The notes: generated by a model not told the origin, from the letters alone. Shown: positions 8,538 through 17,957, counted from the first letter of the stretch. The stretch: DNA of 64,000 nt from Variovorax sp. RA8 (GCF_901827175.1 NZ_LR594662.1:4464001-4528000), one strand, 5' to 3'. A program made the numbers and translations.

Positions 8538-9353
8538 TCACCCTTCGACCGCTGCCAAGAATCGATCGAAAGATGAATCCACCGCAGCCCTGCCGTCTCC
8601 GATGATGTTCAAACCCCACGTAAATCCGAACACGTCCGCAAAGTCATAGCCTTTCAACCGCTCGCGTATCGCACGAATGTCACTAGTTTTCATCGGTACG
8701 AAGTTCGGATAGCTGTACATGAACGAGACGTGCCGCCGGTCGTATACGACCTGAAACGCGTCACCCGGGAAAAGCGCACCACCCGCACGTGGCCCTTGCT
8801 TCCAGTGAAGCACGGCGCTTCCCGGAAAATGCCCTCCGACGCGAAGGAGTGTCACCTGATCGGAGACCCTATGCACATCCCCATCCCAGAACTCGATCTG
8901 TGGGGCCTGTCGCTGGATCCACACTTTGTCTGCAGCATTCAACAGGATCGGTACGCCGCCCAAAGCTTCGCTCCACTCGATCATGGATGCGTAGAAATGA
9001 GGATGCGAGATGATGATTTTTCTTACGCCCCCGCGCCCCTTGAGTTCGGCAACGGCATCGTCTGTCACCATGCTCACGCATTCCCAAAGAATATTTCCAG
9101 CGTCAGTCGGCAGGAGAAGCGCCCGCTGCGGAATGGCGAACCCATTCGGCATGCCAATACCCAGCAGACCACAGTCGTCCTCGACTCGAAGCTTGTGCTT
9201 CTCTATCAGAGCATCGTGCGTGGTCCACTTCTGACCTCCCCACCCGACATACTGGCGGTCATCCACACATACAGGGCACTGGAGCGGCGGCTTTTCGGAC
9301 TCTGCGTATTGCGTTCCGCAGGTCTCACAAATGTAGTTCGGCACCGTTTTCAT
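8538..9353 (-). CDS. Metallo-beta-lactamase-fold hydrolase with an N-terminal zinc-ribbon segment
   Basis: 271 residues. The N-terminus carries two Cys pairs (CETC and CPVC), a rubredoxin/zinc-ribbon-like knuckle, followed by a metallo-beta-lactamase fold. Metal-binding motifs are SHPHFYAS in place of the usual HxHxDH, GGHFPGS and the aspartate in FPGDAF. The first motif keeps two histidines but lacks the DH pair, so the site may be modified. The substrate is unknown. Lactonase, thioesterase or glyoxalase-like activity is possible. It is convergent with the LysR gene to its left and 146 bases downstream of a Bug gene on the same strand, so it may be the last gene of the minus-strand operon. 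Confidence 0.7.
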   Translation of the reverse strand: MKTVPNYICETCGTQYAESEKPPLQCPVCVDDRQYVGWGGQKWTTHDALIEKHKLRVEDDCGLLGIGMPNGFAIPQRALLLPTDAGNILWECVSMVTDDAVAELKGRGGVRKIIISHPHFYASMIEWSEALGGVPILLNAADKVWIQRQAPQIEFWDGDVHRVSDQVTLLRVGGHFPGSAVLHWKQGPRAGGALFPGDAFQVVYDRRHVSFMYSYPNFVPMKTSDIRAIRERLKGYDFADVFGFTWGLNIIGDGRAAVDSSFDRFLAAVEG

Positions 9354-9499
9354 TCCTGGACATGCGTGGTGAAGCCTATGGTTTCCTTCTGCGGAAACAC
9401 GCGACGGCTGGGATCAAACGCCAACCCCAACTTGCGTTCCATCCCTTCATGTCGTCGACAGAGATGGCGGAGCAAACAGTCCCTCGGCCATAGCGCTCC

Positions 9500-10486
9500 C
9501 TAGTCTGCCTTAAATCCCGACGCCTTGATCACGGGCTCCCAAAAACTGCGCAGTTCATTGAACTTGGTATGCGCCTCAGCCGGAGTGCTCCCTGCAGTCA
9601 CGAAGCCGAGCACGCGGATCTTGCTCGCGAACTTCTCCTCGGCCACGGCTTTGCGGATCGCCGTGCTCCATTGAGCCACGATGGGCTCGGGCGTCTGCGG
9701 AGACATGCATATCGCCAGTGTTCCGACCGCAGCCAGGTCCTTGTGGCCGAGTTCGGAGAAGGTCGGAACATCCGGCAGAAGCGGCGAGCGCTTCGCGGAT
9801 GTGACCGCCAGCACGCGGAGCTTGCCGGCATTGTGGTACTGCGCGAAGTCGCCCACGGTCGAACTTCCCGCCGCCACGTTGCCGCCGATGAGGCTCGTGA
9901 TCATTGGGGCAGCGCCCTGGTACGGAATGTCCTCCAGCGGCGTTCCAATGACCCTGCCGATCTGCAATCCGAGGATGTGTGTCGGCCCACCCGCTGCGGC
10001 GTGCCCGAAGTTGGCCTTGTCGGGATGTGCACGGACCCACTGTGCATATTCGGGGAAGGTCTTCACAGGCGAGGAAACCGGCACCGCGATCGCCATTGGA
10101 AACTCGACAACAGTGGACACGGGAAAGATGTCCCGCTCGGCCTCGTAGTTGAGCTTCCTGAAGACGAACGGGTACATGGTCCTGTAAGAGTCCGGACACA
10201 GCATCGCCACGCTTCCGTCCGCGGGCGCAGCGCGCAGCGCATCGATCCCGATCCGGCCGCCGGCACCGGGCTTGTTGTCCACCGTGACCACCCGGCCGAG
10301 CGGATCGTGGAGTTGCTCCGCAAGTGCGCGCGTCACGACATCCAGCGTCCCTCCCGGCGAAAAGCCCACGATGATCCTGGCAGGCGGAGCACCTGCCCGC
10401 TGCGCCCGCGCAGGGGATACGAGAACGCAGGCGCATAGGGCAAGCGCGGCAAGACGGTGAAGCTGGGAGAAGGTTGCTTTTTGCAA
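9500..10486 (-). CDS. Bug-family tripartite tricarboxylate receptor (1)
   Basis: 328 residues with an N-terminal signal peptide (ALALCACVLVSPARAQ), then the Bug-family start ARIIVGFSPGGTLDVVTRALA and the VDNKPGAGGRIG loop that holds the ligand carboxylate. Bug proteins are periplasmic receptors, some feeding TctAB transporters and others acting as sensors. No tctA or tctB gene is in the window. It is the last of three Bug genes in a row at the end of the minus-strand CoA operon. The spacing to the next Bug upstream is 44 bases. The ligand is probably a carboxylate linked to the neighbouring CoA genes. Confidence 0.88.
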   Translation of the reverse strand: MQKATFSQLHRLAALALCACVLVSPARAQRAGAPPARIIVGFSPGGTLDVVTRALAEQLHDPLGRVVTVDNKPGAGGRIGIDALRAAPADGSVAMLCPDSYRTMYPFVFRKLNYEAERDIFPVSTVVEFPMAIAVPVSSPVKTFPEYAQWVRAHPDKANFGHAAAGGPTHILGLQIGRVIGTPLEDIPYQGAAPMITSLIGGNVAAGSSTVGDFAQYHNAGKLRVLAVTSAKRSPLLPDVPTFSELGHKDLAAVGTLAICMSPQTPEPIVAQWSTAIRKAVAEEKFASKIRVLGFVTAGSTPAEAHTKFNELRSFWEPVIKASGFKAD

Positions 10487-10530
10487 GGTCTGTCCTGGTG
10501 GATTGACAACGCGATGCTGTGCGCGGTGGA

Positions 10531-11511
10531 TCAGTCAAGCGACTTGAAGGCGGAGTCTTCGACCACCTTGCGCCACTTCACGAAGTCGGCTTTCACGCGC
10601 TGCGAGAACTGCGCGGGATCGCCGCCGGCCGGCTTGAAGGTGAGTTGACGGAAGCTGTCCTGTACGCTCGGCTGCTGCAGGGCCACCTTCACGGCCGCCT
10701 GCAGCTGTTGCACGAATTCCGCAGGCGTCTCGGCGGGGTAGAAGAAGCCGGTGTAGTCATCGGTGGTTAGATCGGGGAATCCGGCTTCATTGGCCGTCGG
10801 GACATCCTGCATGGTGCGCTCCGTGCCGCTGGTGGCCAGCAGGCGGACGCGCCCGGTTCCGAGATGCGGCACGATCCCGGCTGTGACGTCGATGCCGAAA
10901 GGGATCTGCCCGCCGTTGAGCGCCTGCAGATGCGGCGCGGCTCCATTGAACGGGACGTGGTTCAGCTGCACACCACCGGCGCGGCCCAGCAAGAAGCCGA
11001 GGAAGTGCGGGATGGAGCCCGACCCGACTGCACCGTAGTTGCCGTTACTGGGATTGGACTTGACCCACTGCACGTACTCGCGCAGCGTCCTGACGCCCGG
11101 CGCCCCGGCCGTGCTGGCGGCATAGCCGAACTCCATGTTGACGACCGGTGTCACCGGAACGAAGTCGCGCAACGCGTCGTAGCCCAACTTGTTGAAGATG
11201 TGCGGATAGACCGCCATCAAGGAGGAAGAGGTGAGCAGCAGCGTATTGCCGTCCGGCTTGGCGCTCTTCACGTAGGTGTTGGCGATGCGCGCACCGGCGC
11301 CGGGCCTGTTGTCGACGATGACCCTCGCGTTCAGCGGCTTCTCCAGATGCACCGAAACGATGCGGGCGATGGCATCGGTCGATCCGCCCGGAGGAAACCC
11401 CACGACGATACGGATAGTCCGCTCCGATTTGCCGAGCAACTGGGCGCGCGCCACCTGCGTGCTGCCTAGGGCTCCAAGTGCGAGCGTGGTGAGGATTTTT
11501 CTACGTTGCAT
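10531..11511 (-). CDS. Bug-family tripartite tricarboxylate receptor (2)
   Basis: 326 residues, with a signal sequence (RRKILTTLALGALGSTQVARAQ) that may be a Tat type since it opens with MQRRK. The Bug hallmarks IRIVVGFPPGGSTDAIARI and VDNRPGAGARIA are present. It resembles the next gene (11617-12681) along most of its length, for example sharing SGSIPHFLG and HLQALNGGQIPFG, so the two look like a tandem duplication. It is 105 bases from that paralogue. Confidence 0.88.
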   Translation of the reverse strand: MQRRKILTTLALGALGSTQVARAQLLGKSERTIRIVVGFPPGGSTDAIARIVSVHLEKPLNARVIVDNRPGAGARIANTYVKSAKPDGNTLLLTSSSLMAVYPHIFNKLGYDALRDFVPVTPVVNMEFGYAASTAGAPGVRTLREYVQWVKSNPSNGNYGAVGSGSIPHFLGFLLGRAGGVQLNHVPFNGAAPHLQALNGGQIPFGIDVTAGIVPHLGTGRVRLLATSGTERTMQDVPTANEAGFPDLTTDDYTGFFYPAETPAEFVQQLQAAVKVALQQPSVQDSFRQLTFKPAGGDPAQFSQRVKADFVKWRKVVEDSAFKSLD

Positions 11512-11616
11512 GGCGCGATACCTTTGTGGATGGACTTGCTGCCGGTCTTCAGCAGGATGAGCGGAGAGAGATTCGTTGCATGGGACTAGACAGCGCGCGG
11601 GCGATCACCGGCCATC

Positions 11617-12681
11617 TCAGTCGAGCGGCCTGAAGCCGGAGTTCGCGACGACCTGGCGCCACTTGTCGTAGTCGGCACGCACCCGCTGCGCGAACTGCGC
11701 CGTTTCGGCGCCGCTAGGCCTGAACGTGAGGTGGCGAAGCCGCTCCTGCACGGCCGGTTGCCGCAGTGCATCCTTCACGGCCGCCTGGAGCTGCTGCACG
11801 CGGTCGCTGGGAGTGTGTGCCGGATAGAAGAATCCGGCGTAGTCCTCGGTCGTCAGGTCAGGGAAGCCCGCTTCGCCCACCGTCGGGACACCCTGCATGC
11901 TGCGTTGCGCACCGCTGGTGGCCAGAAGACGGACGCGCCCGCTGGCAAGGTGCGGCACGATGCCGGCAAGGATTTCGACGCCGAAGGGAATCTGCCCTCC
12001 ATTGAGCGCCTGCAGGTGCGGCGCACTGCCATTGAACGACACGTGGTTCAACTGGATCCCGGCGGACTGCGCGAGGATGGCGCCGAGGAAGTGCGGGATG
12101 GAACCCGACGCCGGCGACCCACAATTGCTGTGGCCTGGGTCCGACTTCACCCATTGCACATAGTCGCCCAAGGTCTTGACACCGGGCGCCGCGGCGGTGC
12201 TGGCCACGTAACCGAACTCCAGGTCGACGATGGAGGTCACAGGCACGAAATCGTGCAAGGGATCGTACGGCAGATGGTTGAACACGAACGGGTAGACCGC
12301 CATCAACGAGGACGTACACAGCACCAGCGTGTTCCCGTCCGGCTTCGCGGACTTCGCATGGGCGTTGGCGGTGCGGCCTCCGGCACCCGGCTTGTACTCC
12401 ACGACGATCCGCGCGCCGAGGGACTTCTCCAAGTGCGGGGTGATGATTCTGACGACGGCGTCTCCCGTGCCTCCTGCAGGAAATCCCTGGATGATCCGGA
12501 TGGTGCGCGGTGAGGCGCCGAAGACCTGGCCACGCGCGGCCGGCACGCTGCTGCCGGCGCCCAGCGCAAGCGCCATGAGCATTTGTCGGCGTCGGGGGGC
12601 ACCGCGTTCGGGCGCGGGCCGCGCCGGCAGATTTCCCGCGGCGTCGCTAGCCGCCCTCACAGGAACGGGAGGTTGAGGCAT
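11617..12681 (-). CDS. Bug-family tripartite tricarboxylate receptor (3), tandem paralogue
   Basis: 354 residues from ATG 12681. An upstream TTG at 12699 overlaps the enoyl-CoA hydratase stop, but the ATG is the more natural start. The N-terminus is long and has a run of basic residues (RGAPRRRQ) before a hydrophobic stretch ending PAARG, a Tat-like signal. The core shares IRIIQGFPAGG and EYKPGAGGRTAN with Bug proteins and is close to the gene at 10531. The GFPAGG and EYKPGAGG loops differ from that paralogue's GFPPGG and DNRPGAG, so ligand preference may have shifted. Confidence 0.87.
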   Translation of the reverse strand: MPQPPVPVRAASDAAGNLPARPAPERGAPRRRQMLMALALGAGSSVPAARGQVFGASPRTIRIIQGFPAGGTGDAVVRIITPHLEKSLGARIVVEYKPGAGGRTANAHAKSAKPDGNTLVLCTSSLMAVYPFVFNHLPYDPLHDFVPVTSIVDLEFGYVASTAAAPGVKTLGDYVQWVKSDPGHSNCGSPASGSIPHFLGAILAQSAGIQLNHVSFNGSAPHLQALNGGQIPFGVEILAGIVPHLASGRVRLLATSGAQRSMQGVPTVGEAGFPDLTTEDYAGFFYPAHTPSDRVQQLQAAVKDALRQPAVQERLRHLTFRPSGAETAQFAQRVRADYDKWRQVVANSGFRPLD

Positions 12682-12695
12682 CGTGCGTGCGCCGA

Positions 12696-13472
12696 TCAAC
12701 GGCCGCGGAACACCGGGGGGCGCTTTTCCGCGAACGCGCGCCGCCCCTCCAGGCGGTCCTCGGTATCGCGCAGCACGCCGAAGGCCTGCCGTTCCAGTTC
12801 CAGGCCAGCCGCCAGCGGCAATTCGCGCCCCGTCATGGCCAAGCGCTTGACTGCTGTCATCGCCAGCGGCGCATTGGCTGCCATGACGCGTGCGAGACCA
12901 AGCGCAGTCTCCAGCAAGTTAGGCAAGGACACCACGCTGCTGACAAGGCCGATCCTCATCGCCTCCACGGCGTCGATGCGTTCGCCCGTCAACAGCAGCC
13001 GCATCGCGTCCGATTGCCCCACGGCACGGATCAGGCGCTGCGTGCCGCCGGCGCCCGGGATGCTGCCCACACGCACTTCGGGCAGGCCGAACTGGGCGTT
13101 CTCAGAGCACACGCGAATATCCGCAAGCAAAGCCAGTTCCAGTCCGCCGCCGAGAGCATAGCCATTGATTGCTGCGATAACTGGCTTTTCGGTCTGCAGC
13201 GTGCCAAAGTTGAAATGCCTGGTGCCGCCACCAAAAACCTGCCGAGCTGGGCCGTTGGCGGGTGGCATCGTTTTCTTGAGGTCTGCACCTGTGCAGAACG
13301 CGCGCTCCCCCGCACCGGTGAGGACGAGCACGCGGATGTCCTCGTTGTTCGATACCTCATCCCAGATCCCGAGCAATTGCTCGTTGGACTCCGGATCGAT
13401 GGAGTTCATGGCTTCGGGCCGATTCAGGGTGACGATGGCGACGCCATCTTGGACTGTCTTGGTGATGGGCAT
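12696..13472 (-). CDS. Enoyl-CoA hydratase / isomerase family protein
   Basis: 258 residues of the crotonase superfamily. The oxyanion-hole segments are AFCTGADLK (about residues 58-66) and NGYALGGGLELALLADIR, and both glutamates of classical hydratases seem present (GGLELA and LPEVRVG). It would hydrate an enoyl-CoA to a 3-hydroxyacyl-CoA. Its neighbours are a CoA-transferase, an SDR and a thiolase, which together make a beta-oxidation-like set without an acyl-CoA dehydrogenase. It is 9 bases downstream of the CoA-transferase gene. Confidence 0.88.
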   Translation of the reverse strand: MPITKTVQDGVAIVTLNRPEAMNSIDPESNEQLLGIWDEVSNNEDIRVLVLTGAGERAFCTGADLKKTMPPANGPARQVFGGGTRHFNFGTLQTEKPVIAAINGYALGGGLELALLADIRVCSENAQFGLPEVRVGSIPGAGGTQRLIRAVGQSDAMRLLLTGERIDAVEAMRIGLVSSVVSLPNLLETALGLARVMAANAPLAMTAVKRLAMTGRELPLAAGLELERQAFGVLRDTEDRLEGRRAFAEKRPPVFRGR

Positions 13473-13481
13473 GGGATTGCT

Positions 13482-14672
13482 TTAGTTGTGTGTGGAGCAG
13501 GCGGCGATCACCGCCTCTATGTCTTCAGACGGCATGCCGAGTTCGACAAGCACCTCGCGCGTGTGCTGTCCGAGCGTTGGCGCAGCGCGTCGCGCCAGAG
13601 GACGCTCACCAACCGCACCCAACACGCTGCGTGGCATCGTCAACGCACCTGCGACCGGATGCTGCAAACTCTCCATGAGCACTGCTTCGGCAAAGGGCGA
13701 GGACTGCGTCACCTCGGCATAGTTGTTGATAGGGCCACAGATGATGTCCACGGCGGCGAACTTCTCGAGCCAAAAAGCGCGGGGATGGGCAAGCATGCGT
13801 GCTTCCAGCAAGCGCAGCAGCGCCTTGCGGTGTTGCAGCCGGCTCCTGTTCTCGGCGAAGCGCGGATCGGACGCCAGTTCCGGCGCGCCGATGGCGGCAC
13901 ACAACGCCTGCCATCGTGCAGGGTGATATGCCGCCACCATGATCCATCCATCGGCGCAACGCAGCGCTTCGTTCGGCGTTGAATAGGGCGCTGCATTGCC
14001 TTGTGGACCAGGCACTTCGCCATCCGCAAGATAGGACGCAAAACTAACGTGCTGCAGCGCGATGGCACTGGCAAACATGCTGGCTTCCACGTGCTGCCCC
14101 GAACCCGTCCGTTGCCGCTCAGCGAGGGCGGCCAGAACCGAGATGGTGGCGAGCGACCCCGTCATTAGGTCGACCACCGGCACCGGAACCTTGCACGGCT
14201 CTCCATCGCGTGTGCCGGTGACGCTCATGAGGCCGCTGACCGCTTGCAGTACGCCGTCCACGCCCGGTAGGTCTTTTCCGGTCCCGTGCTGGCCATAGGC
14301 CGAGACCGAGCAGTAGATCAGCCGATGGTTTTCAGCAGAGACCGAGGCGTAGTCCAGCCCGAACCGGGCCATCACGCCCGGGCGAAAGCTCTCCACCACG
14401 ACATCGGCTTCGGCGATCAGATCCAACGCCACCTGCCGGTGCAACGGCTGCTTGAGATCCAACACGATGCTGCGCTTGTTGCGATTGAGCGCAAGAAACG
14501 GAACGCCCTCGCCATGGACCCAGGGCGAGAGCGCACGCGAGAGATCGCCTGCAGGTGCCTCGACCTTCACGACATCAGCGCCGAGATCGGCCATGCACAG
14601 TGTGCAGGTCGGCCCGGCCATCACCTGGGTGAAGTCGATGACCCTCAAGCCCTCAAGAGAGTTTGCCAGCAT
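13482..14672 (-). CDS. CaiB/BaiF-family CoA-transferase (class III)
   Basis: 396 residues. The N-terminus LEGLRVIDFTQVMAGPTCT and the segment VKVEAPAGDLSR are typical for class III CoA-transferases. The catalytic aspartate is probably in VPVVDLMTG (about residue 168). It would move CoA from a donor thioester to the pathway acid, starting the CoA route without ATP. It is directly adjacent to the Bug gene upstream (1-base gap) and close to the hydratase downstream, all on the minus strand. Confidence 0.88.
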   Translation of the reverse strand: MLANSLEGLRVIDFTQVMAGPTCTLCMADLGADVVKVEAPAGDLSRALSPWVHGEGVPFLALNRNKRSIVLDLKQPLHRQVALDLIAEADVVVESFRPGVMARFGLDYASVSAENHRLIYCSVSAYGQHGTGKDLPGVDGVLQAVSGLMSVTGTRDGEPCKVPVPVVDLMTGSLATISVLAALAERQRTGSGQHVEASMFASAIALQHVSFASYLADGEVPGPQGNAAPYSTPNEALRCADGWIMVAAYHPARWQALCAAIGAPELASDPRFAENRSRLQHRKALLRLLEARMLAHPRAFWLEKFAAVDIICGPINNYAEVTQSSPFAEAVLMESLQHPVAGALTMPRSVLGAVGERPLARRAAPTLGQHTREVLVELGMPSEDIEAVIAACSTHN

Positions 14673-14673
14673 C

Positions 14674-15672
14674 CTACGAACCCATTTGGATATGGTTGGC
14701 GCGGATGATCGGCTCCCATTTGGCTCGTTCCGCTTGCAGCATCCGTTGGTACTCGTCCTGTGTGACGGCCATAGGTTCGAGCCCCGCCGCGGTGAGCGTT
14801 TTCCGAACCTCGGTGTCCTGCAGGGCCTGGGTGACCTCCGTATGCAGGCGTCTCACGACGGCCTTCGGGACACCCTTCGCAACACAAATGTCATACCAGT
14901 AGCTTGCGTCGTACCCCTTCACTCCGGCCTCTGCCAGCGTCGGGATCTCAGGTGCCAGTTCGGAGCGCTTTGCGCTGCCCACGCCCAAAACCTTCAACTG
15001 ACCGCTTCGGGCAAATTGGATTGCGGTCGACAACCCGATGATCGCAAGTGGTAGATGCCCACCGATGACGTCTTGAACGGCGGGAGCCGTGCCGCGATAG
15101 CCGACATGGGTCATTTGCAGTCCAGCCATTGAGGCGAGCAGCACTCCGGCCAAATGATGCGGAGTCGCAGGACCAGGCGTGCCATAACTCATACCCGGGT
15201 TCTGCTTGACATGGGAGACCAGTTCGGCCATGTCTTGCGCAGGAACCTTGTTGCTCGCGATCAGAACAATCGGCACGCTCGCCAGAGGGGCTACTTGCAC
15301 CAGGTCCGTGGCGGCATCGAATGGCAACTTGCTATTCAGGAGATTCAGTAGCGATGTAATACCGGAGCCTGTCGTCAACGTGTATCCGTCAGGCTTGCTA
15401 CGCAAGAGTTCGGTGTAGGCTAGTGCGGCTCCCGCTCCAGGCTTGTTCTCTACGACGATCGGCTGGCCCAACTGCGCACTTAACTTCTTCATCACGATTC
15501 GTGCTGCGAGATCAGTGCCCCCTCCAGCGGTGTAGGGGACGAGCAATCGGAGTTGCCGAGACGGATACTCCTGCGCGAACACTGATGCGGTCGATACTGG
15601 CCCCAGTGCCGCGACGAAGTTCATGAATGTCCTGCGTTTCACCACGGCTGTCACGTCGTTGGTTGGTATCAA
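14674..15672 (-). CDS. Bug-family tripartite tricarboxylate receptor (4)
   Basis: 332 residues. Signal peptide around MNFVAALGPVSTASVFAQ, followed by the Bug pattern RLLVPYTAGGGTDLAARI and VENKPGAGAALAYT. The start used is ATG 15672; MNFVAALG about 16 residues later is another possible start and would give a more standard leader. It overlaps the SDR stop by 4 bases and abuts the CoA-transferase start, so it is embedded inside the catabolic operon. This suggests the receptor binds the acid that the CoA-transferase activates. Confidence 0.87.
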   Translation of the reverse strand: MIPTNDVTAVVKRRTFMNFVAALGPVSTASVFAQEYPSRQLRLLVPYTAGGGTDLAARIVMKKLSAQLGQPIVVENKPGAGAALAYTELLRSKPDGYTLTTGSGITSLLNLLNSKLPFDAATDLVQVAPLASVPIVLIASNKVPAQDMAELVSHVKQNPGMSYGTPGPATPHHLAGVLLASMAGLQMTHVGYRGTAPAVQDVIGGHLPLAIIGLSTAIQFARSGQLKVLGVGSAKRSELAPEIPTLAEAGVKGYDASYWYDICVAKGVPKAVVRRLHTEVTQALQDTEVRKTLTAAGLEPMAVTQDEYQRMLQAERAKWEPIIRANHIQMGS

Positions 15673-16448
15673 ACAGACGGACTGCTCAGGCTGCGGCCAC
15701 CGCAGACGTAGAGAAGCTGTCCGGTGACGTAGCTCGAGCCGGGTTCCGCGAAGAAGCGGACGGCGCGACCAATGTCTTCCGGCTGACCGATCCGCTCCAT
15801 TGGAACGGTCTTGTGAAGGCCCTGCCGCACCTCTTCTGTCAGCGTTTCAAACAGGGGGGTCTCGACGATGCCGGGCGCGATGGCATTCACGGTGATGCCC
15901 TTGCGCGCGTATTCGAGCGCCAGCGAGCGGGTCAGGCTGACCACGGCGCCCTTGGATGCGGAGTAGGCCGCCTGGCCGCGATTGCCCAGCCAGGCGCGGG
16001 AGCCAATGTTGATGATGCGCCCGAAGCGGTTCTCCGCCATCTGCGCCAGCACTGCCTTGGCGCAGATGAACTGGGAATGCAGGTTGATCTCGATCACCCG
16101 GCTCCAGAATGCGAGATCCATCTTGGAGACCAGTTTGTCGCCGCCGATGCCGGCGTTGTTGACCAGGATGTCAATGCGCGCATGGGTTGCCAGCAGTTGG
16201 GCTACGGTCGCCTCCACCTGCTCCATGGAGCTGACGTCGACCTTGAAGGTCTTCACGTCCACTCCTTCACTGGTGAGGATGCGTTCGGCCCCCTGCAGCG
16301 CCCCTTCGTCGAAGTCCCAAAGCGCAATGCGGCAGCCGGCCGACGCCAGTTCGCGGGCGATGCCAAAGCCAATGCCTTTTGCACCGCCGGTGACGACGGC
16401 AACAAGGCCCCGCAGCGAGGCGGGCGCGGTCGTGCTTGTCTGGTTCAT
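15669..16448 (-). CDS. Short-chain dehydrogenase/reductase (FabG-like)
   Basis: 259 residues. The NAD(P)-binding GGAKGIGFG motif is near residue 21, NNAG is near residue 91 and the catalytic YSASK follows a SRAW serine segment. The likely role is oxidation of a 3-hydroxyacyl-CoA to the 3-ketoacyl-CoA, between the enoyl-CoA hydratase and thiolase of the same operon. The gene starts 11 bases after the thiolase and overlaps the following Bug gene by 4 bases. Confidence 0.87.
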   Translation of the reverse strand: MNQTSTTAPASLRGLVAVVTGGAKGIGFGIARELASAGCRIALWDFDEGALQGAERILTSEGVDVKTFKVDVSSMEQVEATVAQLLATHARIDILVNNAGIGGDKLVSKMDLAFWSRVIEINLHSQFICAKAVLAQMAENRFGRIINIGSRAWLGNRGQAAYSASKGAVVSLTRSLALEYARKGITVNAIAPGIVETPLFETLTEEVRQGLHKTVPMERIGQPEDIGRAVRFFAEPGSSYVTGQLLYVCGGRSLSSPSV

Positions 16449-16459
16449 GCTGCTTGCCT

Positions 16460-17596
16460 TCAGAGCGAAAGAATGTTGATCGAGCAGGCCGCGTGGTCCA
16501 CTCCCCAGATGCCGCCGCCGGTCACCTGCGTGAGGCCTATCCGCGCGCCCTGCACCTGCCGCGCTCCCGCACGGCCTTGCAGTTGTTCACACACCTCCAC
16601 GATTTGTGCAACGCCGGTCGCACCCGGGGGATGCCCCTTGGCGATGAGCCCACCACTCGGGTTGACGGGTACCCGCCCGCCCAGTGCAGGCGCGCCGCTT
16701 TGCAGGAAGCCTGCGGCGTCGCCACGGGCGCAAAGCCCCAGCGCTTCGTAATAGAGCAGCTCGGAAATGGTGAACGCGTCGTGGACCTCAAGAAGGCTCA
16801 GGTCCTGCGGCCCGATGCCGGCCTGCTCATAGGCGAGTCGGGCGGCGCGGGCCGTGATCTCGGCCTCGGTCATGTCCACCGGCGCGGTTTCGAACAGGCC
16901 GGACTGCACCACGGACGCCAGCACCCGCACCGGCTTTGCAACACCCTTCGGAGGTTGGGTGCTGAGCACGATCGCCGCCGCCCCGTCCACTACGGCGGGA
17001 CAGCACTGCAGCAGCGTGAGCGGATCGGCCACGGGGCGCGAAGCAAGTACCTCCTCGCGCGTGGCCTGTTTCGCAAACTTGGCGATGGGATTCAGCGCCC
17101 CGTGCTTTCGGTTCTTGACCGAGATATCCGCCAACGTCTCCAGCTTCAGGCCATGGTCGTGCATGTAGCGCTTCGCGCGCATGGCGTACAGAGCCGGCAT
17201 GATCATGCCGCGCCTGTTGTTCCAGTCCTTCTGGCTAAGCTGCAACGGCCCGCCGCCGAGGCTGCTCAGCTGGTCCATGCCGAACACCACCACGGTGTCG
17301 TACTGTCCGACCTTGAGCGCCTGCAAGGCGAGGTTGAGCGCGGTCGCACCGCTGGAGCAGGCGTTGTCCACGTTGTAGACCGCGCCGCCGTTGACATGCA
17401 GCTCACGCAATGCGCGCTGCCCCGGCAACGAGGCGCCGAGCGCGTTGCCGCAGTAGAACGCCTGCACCTCGGAGATCTGCGTGCCTGCGTCGGCCAGGGC
17501 GTCCAGAATGGCCGACTGCGCCATGGCCTCTTCGGTCAATTCCGGGAAGCGGCCGAAGTCGGTGATGCCCACGCCAGTGATCAGGGGTTGCTTCAT
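16460..17596 (-). CDS. Thiolase / SCP-x-type acyl transferase with the nucleophilic cysteine present
   Basis: 378 residues from ATG 17596; the frame is open further upstream, but that part overlaps the DUF35 gene. The thiolase nucleophile is visible as C80 in DNACSSGATAL. GGLIAKGHPPGATG carries the catalytic histidine and the C-terminus TGGGIWGVDHAAC is typical of the lipid-transfer/SCP-x thiolase branch. It probably cleaves a 3-ketoacyl-CoA. It is 4 bases from the DUF35 gene; such pairs usually form one complex. Compare the thiolase-like protein at 38468, which lacks this cysteine. Confidence 0.85.
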   Translation of the reverse strand: MKQPLITGVGITDFGRFPELTEEAMAQSAILDALADAGTQISEVQAFYCGNALGASLPGQRALRELHVNGGAVYNVDNACSSGATALNLALQALKVGQYDTVVVFGMDQLSSLGGGPLQLSQKDWNNRRGMIMPALYAMRAKRYMHDHGLKLETLADISVKNRKHGALNPIAKFAKQATREEVLASRPVADPLTLLQCCPAVVDGAAAIVLSTQPPKGVAKPVRVLASVVQSGLFETAPVDMTEAEITARAARLAYEQAGIGPQDLSLLEVHDAFTISELLYYEALGLCARGDAAGFLQSGAPALGGRVPVNPSGGLIAKGHPPGATGVAQIVEVCEQLQGRAGARQVQGARIGLTQVTGGGIWGVDHAACSINILSL

Positions 17597-17600
17597 GGCA

Positions 17601-17957
17601 TCACTCCTGGAAAGCGTAGTCGGGCGTGCCGTCGGGCAACGTGAAGGGCACCACACGCAGGTGGCTTCCGATGGCGGGCGGCACGGTGTCGAACAACAGC
17701 CTTCCGAACGCGCGCACGCCCGGCTCGAAGTCGACCATGGCCAAACCGTAGGGCGGCTTGTCCTTGCCGGGGTGAACGACGGTGTAGCTGTAGAGCGAGC
17801 CGGTCGGCCCGAGCTCGATGTCTTCGACCGGCTGATCGTTGTGAACGAATTCGACCGGTGGGAATTGCGAGGGCTGCCCGGCAACGTGTGCGGCGATCAG
17901 CACCATGCCGCCAGCGGCTTCACGGAAATGAGATCCCGTTCGCTTGATGATCTTCAA
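17601..17957 (-). CDS. DUF35 OB-fold protein, thiolase partner, without zinc-ribbon cysteines
   Basis: 118 residues. The OB-fold part (GSLYSYTVVH, YGLAMVDFEPGVRAFGRL) is that of DUF35 proteins, which bind acyl-CoA or stabilise thiolase-like partners. DUF35 proteins normally carry an N-terminal zinc ribbon with four cysteines; this one has no cysteine at all, and the matching segment is shortened. It is the first gene of the minus-strand operon and faces the prpF-like gene across a 173-base region with two palindromes. Confidence 0.75.
   Translation of the reverse strand: MKIIKRTGSHFREAAGGMVLIAAHVAGQPSQFPPVEFVHNDQPVEDIELGPTGSLYSYTVVHPGKDKPPYGLAMVDFEPGVRAFGRLLFDTVPPAIGSHLRVVPFTLPDGTPDYAFQE

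Noticed and set aside
12687..13982. A 431-codon plus-strand frame over the enoyl-CoA hydratase and CoA-transferase genes
   Set aside because: It is antisense to clear enzyme genes and shows no motif; treated as a shadow.
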